Shown here: positions 1 through 11,900 of the stretch, piece after piece
Numbering within the stretch: position 1 is the stretch's first letter
Layout: the number at the start of each line of letters is the position of its first letter
NCBI GenBank assembly: GCA_026545225.1
Contig: CM048846.1
Coordinates: forward strand, 58,284,270 to 58,348,269
Source: Cornus controversa
Taxonomy: Eukaryota > Streptophyta > Magnoliopsida > Cornales > Cornaceae
DNA length: 64,000 nt
Reading direction: 5' to 3'
Translations under genes and position numbers: made by a program
The notes under the pieces: model-generated
Databases searched by the model: none
What the model saw: the letters and a program-made list of their open reading frames with translations, nothing else
What the model was told of the DNA's origin: nothing

Positions 1-216
1 AAAAAATATTCCTGTTAAATAGTATTACTATAGGGTAAATAGTGCTGCTCTACAGTAACATGAACTCATGTGACAGTGTTGCTACGGTCCCATGGTTTTA
101 CTAATATTATAATAGTATTGCTGCAGTAACTTTATTTCATAGAGTTGCTCTTGGATCAAATTTCCTGGGTTGGATGAAATCTGTCCTCGAGTTTTGGTGT
201 TACATGAACTTTTCAA

Positions 217-530
217 AAGTAGGTGAAGTAGCCATGTCGAATACACAATTCTCGAGATGGGTGTGGGATGTGTCCGACACTTTTGGTTGGACATGCACCC
301 AAAAGATATATCCAATAATTCAATTTTATTGTGTTACTGCTTCAAAATGAGTGAAATGGAAATATTGAACACTATGTCACATAAAAATGTTATTTTACTC
401 TGAAAATGAATTAAAATATTAAATAATATGAATAAGTGTCCATGTGTCCTGTTTGGAGATTTGACACGTCCAACGCGTGGATACATACCCATATCCAACA
501 CACGTACCCAAGTCCATGTAACATATTTTT
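217..530 (-). repeat. interspersed repeat, inverted partner of 33855-34170
   Basis: The reverse complement of this stretch aligns by eye along its whole length with 33855-34170 in the TIC55 intron. Shared blocks include AAACAGGACACA, GAGTAAAATAA, TAAAATTGAAT, GGTGCATGTCCA and AAAAGTGTCGGACACAT. Similarity is roughly three quarters, so the copies are old. There is no coding potential, clear terminal inverted repeat or A-tail. It is an unclassified dispersed repeat of about 310 bp. Confidence 0.7.
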
Positions 531-964
531 CATGATCCATCTTTTCTTTCTTCATTGTCTCACATGAATCGATATACCATTGATCATAGGGATGGTTATG
601 GAATGGGCAGGGCCAGGCCCTTACAATAACTTTATTATCTATTGTTGCCTTTGCATAAGATTTCCGGAGTTGGTAGAAACCTGTTCCCAAGTTCTATCTT
701 TGCGATCCTTTCGGTACCCACACAATTCTGTCCATCATTTCTTTCTTGTTTCACACACATTAATGTACTACATAAATGTGGGGTTGCAATGGTATGGGCA
801 TGGCCTGTGAAGGACCTCTACCACTTCCCCGCCCCATGCTCTCTATTCAGGTTTTTCATGTTAATCCCATACCAGAACCTGATTAAATCTTCGAAACCAA
901 ACCCGCCTTGACCCACTCCACCAGAATATTATGAACTTTATAGCAATTGAATTTCAGAAATCAT

Positions 965-1463
965 AAAAATGAAAAAAGGAAAAACAGAAAATATGCATAC
1001 AAGTGGACATTTGATGACTAGAGGATGTCAGCCATCAAACTTTGGCGATTATGGCAGCCAGGACAATCTGAATGGATGATGGCTAGACTGAGAGAGAGAA
1101 AGGATGGGCAATAGACATTGAGAGTGATATGAAACCATAAGGAGTTTTTACAAAGGACTAATGAGTTATTGTGATAATTATAGGGACACTTTTAGTAAAA
1201 TAGATTTATAATCAGAACAGAACAGGGTAGAGCCTTGTGGGGGGAGGGGGATGGGGTGGGTGTGTGTGTTGGTTGTTTTCCCCCTTGCAACGTTTACAAA
1301 CTTGAAGCAATCAAATATCAGGAATCAAGAAAATTAAGGAAAAACAAAAAGCATACATGCTAGTGGACATTGATGACCACGACAAGATGACAGCAACTAA
1401 GTCTGGTGACTGTGGCAGCCATGACATTTTGCATGGACAACAGAGAGTGAGAGAGAGAGAGAG
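965..1463. repeat. diverged direct duplication of about 150 bp
   Basis: The segments 965-1107 and 1322-1463 share an ordered series of blocks: GGAAAAACA, GCATACA, AGTGGACAT, TGATGAC, TGGCAGCCA and a terminal GA-rich run. About 215 bp separate them, including a G-rich patch near 1240. This looks like a local duplication, or two copies of one short repeat, inside a DRP3 intron. No gene is seen in it. Confidence 0.5.
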
Positions 1464-2620
1464 CCCAAATACCTAAGCTAAGTGTTGGTCAACTCCTTCA
1501 TAGCACTCCTACCTACCCATACCTATTCCATACCATATCTCCCGTTTAACTATAGGTTTGATCAATCCACTTCCTTCAGTAGTTGGTTAAAAATATTTGA
1601 TAGGGAAGGCCTAGCCCTAAGGGGTGGGGTGGTTGCCCCTTTTCTCTTGCTGGGAAGTCTTCTCATCTTGTGGTGCTAGAGCACAATTAGTATTTCAGTT
1701 GATATTCTCAAGGGAATCTTTGTCACTTTGGTGTGTGGGAATCTGGCGGTGATAGCAAAGGAATTATTATTTTCTGATTCCAGACAAATAGGTCAATGAG
1801 CTGCTTTTAAAGCAAGGTTGTTAATGTGATGAAAGGGTTAGAGGATACTGTTTCTATTTTAATTTTTAATTTTTAATTTTTTAAATGTATAGTGTTGGTG
1901 TATTCTGTAGTGGAGGAGACTTAAATTTTTATTGGATAGGCATGGGACGAGACTGGGTTATTAAGATTTACTTGGTTGCATTATGTGACGCGTTCAGAAC
2001 CTCTCTAAGTTTCTCTGGGATTCATCGCAAAATGGGGCAGATTTTTTCGGGTTAAAGAGGTGCTCTTCTAATTGCAAGTTTCTTGAGGGCATGTTACAAG
2101 AGTGCATAGTTGACTGGCTATTTATTTTGAGATATCTTATCTGGTGCAACATGAAATAGCTTGGACATAAAAAACACATGTATCTAGGCTGTGGGTGCTT
2201 GTTCTGGTGCTTTAAGATTTATTTTTATTTCAGTTTCAATGCCTCTAGCAATTTGCCGCTTCTGTCACTTATTTCTCATTAAAATAAAGGATTGATTCAA
2301 TAGACTCCTTGATTCTGTCATACACTAATATCCCTTAGTTAATGCAGCAAAACCTTGTTAATTTCATGTATTTTAATTGTTTTACTATTTTTTTTATTCA
2401 GGAAAAATGTTACTATTTTGCTTCTGCACTGGTGTACTTGACTGTCCCTAAAGCTATTATGCATTTTGTGACTCATTTTTTATTTTTTTTAGTTATTGTA
2501 TTTAAAATCATTGAAGTATTGAGGAATAAATGATTATTAACTACCATATGCTATCAGTTGATAACATTTCTCAGATGTTAATTAGTTTTCTGCTTATCAA
2601 ACGATTACTTTGTCTTTCAG

Positions 2621-5600
2621 ATGGACTATATTAATTCTTCAAATCCTAATTTTCTTGGTGGAAACAGAGCCGTGGAAGTTGCTATGCAGCAAATGAGATC
2701 ATCACAGGTATTTGCCACCACTTTGGCGGAATTGAATAGAAAGTTTTGAACTGAGATTATATTATTTGATTCTGTTCTTTACTCAAGCACCATGGAGTTC
2801 AAGGGTATGCCAATAGACCAATCCAGTCTTTTCTTCTTTTTTTCCTTTATGTGATTTAGGATGGAAATGATGTTGAAAGGGTACCCATGTTAGAGGGGGG
2901 GCAGAAATCTCGAGCGGTTCTGGCTAAGTCAGTTGTTAACGGTGTTTTACTGAACCAGGTATTATTTTCTATTTTTTATGTTTTTAGAATGACAGAGAAT
3001 ATTGTCAAATATCTATTATTAACAAATAAAAAAAGATAAAACAAAGAGCCGAACTTTGTCAAAAGAAAGAAATTACAATGCAAAGAGAAGTCCTTACGAA
3101 AAGAGGAGATAGAGGCCATATTGGAAAAAGAAAAGAAAAACAATACAAAGAATACAAACTAGTAACATTAAAATTCCCAAAATGCTCCAAGTTTAAGGTA
3201 AGCTCTTATTAGGAAACCATATTTTTAATAAACTGATATTTAGACCTTGGTAAGGGAGATCCCCCATGCCAAGATACCTAATGCATCGTGCATTTGGTAC
3301 AAATACCTATATGGGCCGTTTGAACTATTCTTTGCCTGTTTGAAAAAAGTGGAAGACTCCTCCACAACCCAATACGAGTGCCCTTTCTGTCAAAAGAGCC
3401 GTAATCTCTATGATGAGATTGCACAGAGCTAACTGAGTCTTGCTGCATAAAATTTTCTGTTGGTAGTTAAGACACACACCAAACACACTGGCACACCTAC
3501 TATTGTCCCAACTAGGACTTCAACCCTCAATCGCCCATGTGAGAGGAGGAGATACTGCTAAATCTAGACCTTGGTGGTCCACTGCCTGAAATATTCGATA
3601 CTGAGATTTATGAGGTTGGACTGAGCTAAGCTTGGTCATAATTTCTACTTGAAGTTGATTTTGGGTTGAACTCAAGCTATGCCTAGCTCAACCCCAAAGC
3701 CCAAACCACTTTGAAATGCAATAATACTTCTATGCTCTCATTCATATGTCATAGATCAATATTGGCCATTAAATTTACTTGATTAGTGTTTGTGCAGCTG
3801 GTTTTAACTTTGAATGTTCATTCATGAGGATGTGAATTCAACTGTGTAGGGCTGAGGATAGAGTTCTGTCGACCAGCCCTAAGGCTGTAGCTCTTCTTGT
3901 AAAATGTCTGAGTCGAGGCTGAAGGATGATCCAGAAATGGGTGCAGTTATGCTCATGATTTCTGATTTGGACTGAGCATCAACAACCTAAGCCTGGTTTA
4001 GTTCAGCCCGATTTATGATCTAAGAGTCTCAGCCTTTATGGCCTCTTTTGGCTTTTTATCCATACGTTTTTTCCATTTTTCGTACCACGTGACGTTCAAT
4101 TTCTATTGTTGTCAACATTGTCGAGATGGTACTTTTATAAATATATCTTATATCTGTTATTTGTATTAGTTAGATCGGGTATAATTGGACTAAGCTTGAG
4201 TAAATCGTTAAACCTTTAACCTGCATTTTGGCAAACCATCATTCTCCATTATTTTTTCAAATGCTCAGTGCTGAGAACTTTGAATGTATTAACCAAAGCT
4301 ACACTGTCACACTATCATTTTCATTGCAAAAAGAAACTATATATACACATGTTATTGCTTTATTGGATTCTGTTATTTATGAACTATTTCCAGCATTAAT
4401 TCTTGAGCAGAATATTCAAATGAACACAGGATTACCTGATTTTTTTGTGGTTGCCTTAGTATGCATTGCAATAATTTATTGTTTATAATTATTTTACCTT
4501 GTGAGGGTGGGCTTTGGTGCAATGATAAGGTTGCTCCATTGTGACCTGGGGGTCATGGGTTCGAAACTGAAAACAGTATCTCCATGCGGAGGTAAGATTG
4601 CATACATCTAACCCTCCCTAGACCCTGCAATAGCGGGTGCCTCGGGTGCCTCGTGCACTGGTCTAGCCCTTTAATAATTGTTTTACCTTGTCTATTTTAT
4701 ACCAAATATGCAGTAAAAATCATCTGGTGCGGAGAGAAGTTTAGTTATAGTTGGTGTGCCTAATGCTATCTACGTGGCTATAAATATAGCCTGAAGACGT
4801 GCATGACTAAGAGCTGGATGGCATTTAGTTTAGGCTATTTCTTGGAAGTGAAGTGAATATGCTTGTGTATTGCCATCTTACTATGAATTTAGAGTACTTT
4901 CATTGATCATTTACCTTTCAAGTGCCTTATTTTATTTACTGCATACTTTGTCTGTGGCAGGGAACTCGTCCTCAGTCAAATAATGAGAGACCTGTATCAG
5001 CTGGTAAACTTTTTTGTTCACTTTCAAGTAATAGCATCATGAATTATTATTAACTGTTCGGGCAAGGCAGAAAACTTGGGGCTTAACTTTTGTAGTGTCA
5101 TGACAATGAGTCCCCCCACCCACACACACACAAACACACCAACCCACCCACAGTAAAGAAAACAAAAGATCATAATGAGGCCTTATTAAACTGAGATGGA
5201 TAATTTTTCAATCTGTTGAAGTCTCTATAGTGGTGTTGACTCTTGAGTTGGTGCACATTGTGACATTCTTGTTCAGCATACCACAAAATCTGGTTTACAT
5301 GTAACATTGTACAAAGCTAACATATTTAGCAAGAGTGCTGACTGAAAAAAACCAATATATAATCGACTCTATACGTGGATTGCCACGTTTGCAAATTTCA
5401 CAGGTCTCAAGTTTTGACTTTCAATCGGCAAATTTCAGACACTTCTCAGTTGAAAAAAATATCTTGATTACAAAATCACCATGGCCGTTTCATTAATCCC
5501 TCAAACAGAACCACCACGTCTATTCATACAACCACCAGTGATCCAGCAAGCTCTGCTTATGAACTCCACCACTACTTAAAATCATTGTCATCTCTTCATA

Positions 5601-5938
5601 GAATCACAAACACACATATCCAATTATCACACAACACTCTCTCTTTTCACAAAGCCATAACCCATTTAGCTTTTTCATCAAATAGCCATTACAATTTAAA
5701 GGTGTCATGAATATTCTTGTTGATTTGGGTCCTTTTTTTTCTTCTCTCTCTTGGCATTGATTTAAATACTGCTAGTGTGATTACGGAGAGATAAAAGTTC
5801 CTCTTATTGTGCTACTAGAGTCCAAAACCACCACCAACAAACCAGCCAACACCTCCATCCAGACGCTCAATTGTAGTCCCGTCAAGTGGGTCTTTTTCCA
5901 GATCTCCATGGTGATGGAGGAATAAGATGACATGGGCT

Positions 5939-5973
<35 letters not shown>

Positions 5974-8900
5974 CTCCATCAGTTGGGTCTCTCTTTCTAT
6001 ATCACATCTATGTCATTGGCAAGTGGGTCATTGGTGATAGAGGAATAAGACCACGGTGGTTATCAAAGAGGACTGGGAGGAACATTGCTGTGATTTGTGA
6101 TATTCAATTGTTTTGTTGAAGAAGATGAAAGAAAAAGCAGAGAGAGAAAAAGAAGAACGAATTTCAGAGCGTTTTTTGATATTCAATTGTTTTGTTGAAG
6201 AAGAATGAAGTTCAAAGCATTTTTTTTTTTTCGGAAGTTGTAAAGAGAGAGACAGAGCTGTATATATATATATATTATAGTTTTCCACATTGGTCGGTTC
6301 TAAGTCGGGTGAAAGAATGTCGTCAATTATATCATTTTCCATTTGGCAAAGGGCCCAGTATAAATCAGTTTTTTGAGGTGGTTTTGTGGCTTTGGGCTGG
6401 TTTCTGATGTCTATTTGAGTCCTACTTTTGTGGAGTTCTCGTCATGGTCAGGGGAACTTGCGTCACTCTTGATTACTTAAGTTGCTTAAGCACCATGGTC
6501 ACTAGTTGGGGCTAGGTGGGGTGAGATGAAGGTAGCATTTGGTGGAGTGTAGTTTCAAATAATACAATGTAACCAAGATAAAGATGGGAGCATTTTGTCA
6601 TCTTTGGTGAGGTAAGAATCTGTCTGACTGTGTATAAGTTCTTGTTTGACCAGTTGTAAGGTTGAGAATTGAAACTATGATATAAGATTCATTTATGTCC
6701 TTTTTCTCTCTTTTTCATTTTATTTTTTTATTTATGGTTTCAACCAGATATAGCATTTTTCTAGTTCTGGCTGCTGCATTTCTTTGCATTCTACTTACTC
6801 ATATTCAAGCATGCTATATATATATAACTATTTCTAGAGAAGTATACCTCCCTCAAAACCCTAAGACGTGAGAATATGAGGCTACCTAAAAAGTTAAGCA
6901 GAAGTCTGATCGTCTGTGTGTCTGAGCATAACAATTTGATAAAAGGCATGGCATGTAAAAGGCATGAATTTGTGTAGGCATTAGTCCACAAAATTAGAGA
7001 TGAATGCACGTTCCTTCTTTTGTGTGATGACAAATATATGAATATACATGGCTAGCTGCTTGTTCTCACTTTTAAATACACGCTAAGCAAGCATCAATAA
7101 ATTGCTCCAAAATGTAATTCAAGCCAAATTAGACGAGGATCTCATCTCATAAGGATATGGTCACACTCTTGAGAGGCAATAAATTTTTTTTTACTTTATC
7201 AGTACAACATATATTATTATCATGATTATATATCCAGAATAATATCTAGAAAATGCTTAATTAAAGTATATCACAATTTTCAAAACTTTAGATTCTAGAT
7301 TAATATTTCTTCGAAAGGGCCACTTTTTTCTTTTTTTAGTGCTCTCTCTCTGTTTTTTTTTTTCTTTTTTGGCAGACGTGACATTCCCTGGTAGTTGTAG
7401 GAATGATTTTAGATTTGGTTTTAGCAATAAAATTAGAGAAAAAGAAAATATGTTTTGGATCTTTGACCCATTGCATTCCCTTTCACACAACAAAACCAAA
7501 GCGCGCTCACCCTCTCACACTCATACAGAGAGAGAGTCACAGAGCGCCGCTGATTATCACTCCATACAAACCGATAGTTTACATTAGTGCGATGGCAAGT
7601 GCCTTTGCCCAAAAGCGATAGGTCTCGGATTCTAGACTTGGAAGCAGTCTCTCCAAAAATGAGAGTAAGGCTAGCCGACATCTACCTCTCCTAGACCCCG
7701 CTCAAGCGGGAGGCTTATGCACTGAGTACAACCTTTTTATTTTATTTTTACAAACCGATAGTTTACATAAACATTCTTTGGTGCTTGACATTTAGCAGGT
7801 AATTCATCCACGAGGATGTGGGGTATCTCATCTATATTTGGTGCTCGAGCATCATCTGGAGAAAGTTCAGCTAATAGATCTCCTTATGAAAATGTTCATG
7901 ATATTGAGCAGATCCCTTCTATGATCCAATTGAGAGAGGTAATTTTATTTTTCATAAGGAATGAAGTATATTATTCTTCATATCCAAGTTATGGTTTGTC
8001 TTCTCTATTCGTGATTCAAATCTTCTCTGTGTATGTGTGTTTTGGCTGGTTATTTTAGCCTCCTTCCATCTTAAGGCCACTAGAAGCAAAAACAGAGCAA
8101 GAAGCAGTGGAAATATTGGTAACCAAATTGCTCTTGAGATCTTACTATGACATTGTCAGAAAGAATGTTCAAGACTTGGTTCCAAAGGCTATAATGCACT
8201 TTTTGGTATGTTAATGGATTGTTCATTCTCTTCAGTCATTTGAACCTTATTTTCAGGAGGTGCACGTCCTAGCTAGCCTTGGATATTTATTTTGTGCATT
8301 TATCTCCTTTCGTTATTTACATGCTAGTTCTGTTCCATCTCAGTGATATGTTACTTTGAATTTATTCCAGGTCAATCATACGAAAAGGGATCTCCTTAGC
8401 ACCTTCATACAAAAACTGTATAGGTATGTTGCAAATGTATGTAGGGCATATACGTTAACCTGGAAATTAACTTCTTTTTTTTTCTCTTTTCCAGCTAAAA
8501 AAAATAAAAAAAAAAAAAAAAAATTGATCACTGCCTCTATTCATTGTAAATATTTCTTGAATTTCCTAAAATTCTAAATAGCTGGGGGCTTTAATTAGTT
8601 TATGGAAATCTACTCTATATGGAAACCTAGAGTTTGATTTTGCTATGTTGTTGGAAAATATTATGATATATGTTATGAGAATGGTGTAAACTTTGTGTTT
8701 TTGTGTGTGAGCATGCATGCGTGCATACAAGAAGTCCTATGTCAATTTGCTTTAGAAGAAATATAGCAAATAAGATATAAAGAAGAAATATGTCAAGGCT
8801 TGAATGAATTATTACACTCATTCACAGTTCTGGTATTTATAGATTAAAAGAGCACATGTTAATATTACGAGAAAGGAAAACAAATAAAATCACCACATAT

Positions 8901-11900
8901 TCTATGCCTAAATATATGCGTAAATAAAGCTAAATCTCATGAATTTTGTCAAATATGGTAAGCCACATCCCATGATTCTAGGCTATCATATCTCTGCTAA
9001 CACTTCCCTCAAGTTGGTGCGTGGATATCTGAGACGCCCAACTTGGACAATGCATCTGCAAACACAGTCTTGCTAATGCCCTTCGTAAGAATGTCTACAA
9101 GTTGCTGAGAGGTAGTGAGTGACAAACGGAGTACAAATCTGTTCGATAATGATCTTCTCTCGAATGAAGTGTCGGTCTACCTCTATATGCTTAGTCTTGT
9201 CATGCTGAACGGGATTTGCTACAATGCTAATGGTAGACTTGTTGTCACAGTAAAGAGAAAAAGGAAGTGACACTGGTAGGCACAAGTCTGTCATCAATGT
9301 TTTTAACCATAACAACTCACGCTCGAAGAGCCATAGCCCCATACTTTGCCTCTACACTCGATCGAGAGACAACATCCTGCTTCTTACTACGCCAAGTTGC
9401 CACCAATAGTTGTACAGAATAGTAGCCAGAAGCTGACCTCCTATCTGAAATTGAACTTGCATAATCAACATATGTCCAAGCCTTAACATGTAAGTGACTA
9501 TGATTGGCAAACAAAATAACGTGGCCCGGACACCCCTTTAGGTAGCATAGGATCCGAATAGCTGCATCAAGGTGAGGGGTGCGAGGAGAGTATGAATTGA
9601 CTCACGACACTCACGGCATAAGCAATGTCAAGTCGAGTCAAGGATAGATAGATGAGTTTCCCAACAAGTCGATGATACTGACCAACATCTGACAATAATT
9701 CCCCCTCATAATCAGCCAACTGATGATTCCGCTCAATTGGCGTATCAGCAGGACGAGAGCCAAGCTGGCCAGAAGCAGAAAGCAAGTCAAGAACATACTT
9801 GCGCCAAGAGATGAAAATGTCAATCTAGGAGTGAGCCACCTCAATGCCCAAGAAGTACCGAAGGGGACCAAGATAACTCTTAACCTCAACAATTCCGGTA
9901 GTGTCATCTCTGGTAAGAACAATATCATTCACATACACAATGAGAGCAATTGTCTTATTGGCTGAATGGCGTAAGAACAAGGTATGATCAGCTGCACTCT
10001 GATGAAAACCAAACTCGAGCATGGTTGTGCCAAATCGATCTGACCAAGCTCGATGGGACTATTGTAGGCTATACAGGGAGCGACAAAGACGACACACCAT
10101 CCCGGAATGAGCAGAAGAACGAAAGCCCGAAGGGGGAACCATATACGCCTCCTCTTATAAGTCACCATTGAGAAATGCACTCTTGACATCTAATTGAAAA
10201 AGAGGCCAAGAACGAATCGCAACAATGGAAAATAAAACGCGAATGGTGTTCATCTTGGCAACAGGGGCAAAAGTCTCTTGATAATCTATGCCATGAGTCT
10301 GAGCATAACCCTTGGCAACCAATCGGGCCTTATAGCTAGCAACTGACCCATCTGGATTATGCTTAATGGCAAACACCCGACGACAGTCCCAAAGCCTTCC
10401 GTCCAACAGGAAGCGGAAGCATGTCCCAAGTATGATTTTTCTCAAGTGTATACAATTCTTCAATCATAGCATCACGCCATTGATGTTGTGCTAGTGCATC
10501 TGTAACACTAAAAGGAAAAGAAACCAAGGCAACAGAAGCAAGAAAACTCCAATGAGAGAGCACAATCAGAAACAAAATTTGAAATAGGATAAGTACAAGA
10601 ACGTTTACCCTTTCGAAGAGCAATAGGACGATCATCAAGCGGAACAACTTGAGTGGGTGGAGTTAGTGCCGAAGGGACAGGGCAATCAGTCGTGGGAGTA
10701 GAAACTTGAGCATGTTGTCTACGACTATAAACCTGTAAGAATGGAACAATTCTCCCTACTGGAGGGGTATCACGAGGAGAAATAATATCAGAGGAAACAG
10801 GAAAAGGTAGAGGAGTTAAAGACGGAAGGAGGTGATCATCAGCCGTGTTCAATGAGAACCACTCACTTTGAGAGTTAGTTGAATCACTATAGTATGGTGT
10901 ATGCTAAAAGAAAGAGACATCCATGGATATAAACTGCTGACGACTGGGAGGATGGTAACATTTGTAACCTTTCTGAGATTGAGAATAACCCAAAAATACA
11001 CACTTCAATGCCTTGGGATTAAGCTTTGTACGAGTCTGCCCCAACTGCTGAACAAAGCACACAAACCCAAATACCTGCAGGGGAATCAAATTGAGAATGG
11101 GGTTGCAAAGTTAAGAATCCTAAAAGGGGTCCTATTAATGATGTAGACAGTTGCAAGAACTGCATCTCCCCAAAATGACCGGGGAATATTCATGCCAATG
11201 CAAATGGCTCTGGCTAAGTCAAGGATGTGGTGATTCTCTCTCTCAGAATGATCATTCTGTTGACGGGTTTGAACATTAGACATCTGATGCTCAATCCCAA
11301 ATTCTATACACAACTGTTGTACCTCCCCATAAGTATACTCCGTACAATGATTAGATCTGAATTTTTTAATTGTATGACCATACTGAGTCTGAACCATTGT
11401 CACAAAAATTTTAAAAATAGTGTACACCTCATTCTTGGTCTTTATGAGATAGACCCACGTATCACTTGGGGTGCACAAAGAACCGTTGGAACCGGAACCG
11501 GAACCGAGGGGAACCGTACCGAACCGTTGGCTACGGTTCTGGTTCCGGTTCCTAAAATTAAGAACCGTTACCAACGGTTCCGGTTCCAGGGCCAGTGGAA
11601 GCGTACCGTACCGGAACCGTTGGGGGTAACAGTTATAATATAATAATTATATATATATATATATAATATAATATATATATATAGAATTATAATATAATAA
11701 TTATATATATATAGGGTGTCATATTTAGATTGTAGGTCTCACATTTATTCAATGAATAGGGTATTTTTGTATTTATATATATATTTTTGTATTTTCAAGC
11801 TTCATTGAATCATTTGAAAAAAAAAAAAAAACTGAGGAACCGCGGTTTGGTTCCTCACGGTTCCAACCCTTAACGGTTCCGGTTCCGGTTCCACCGAGAA

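Larger units (their letters stand above)
1..2620 (+). other. intronic sequence upstream of the first visible DRP3 exon
   Basis: No dynamin-like exon could be recognised here, and the first visible exon starts in phase 0 right after a pyrimidine-rich tract ending in CAG at 2620. The stretch is therefore read as one long intron of the DRP3 gene, whose GTPase and middle-domain exons lie left of the window. It holds an interspersed repeat copy (217-530), a diverged 150-bp duplication (965-1107 and 1322-1463) and simple-sequence tracts. The short open frames look like chance. Assignment as intron is inference. Confidence 0.6.

Noticed and set aside
1482-4488. Small open frames in DRP3 introns (for example 2342-2533, 3247-3432, 4228-4488)
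   Set aside because: No family motif, no start context, hydrophobic or low-complexity products, and located between well-defined exons.
7339-7681. Overlapping open frames on both strands
   Set aside because: They cover intron sequence and the SINE; products are low-complexity and mutually overlapping.
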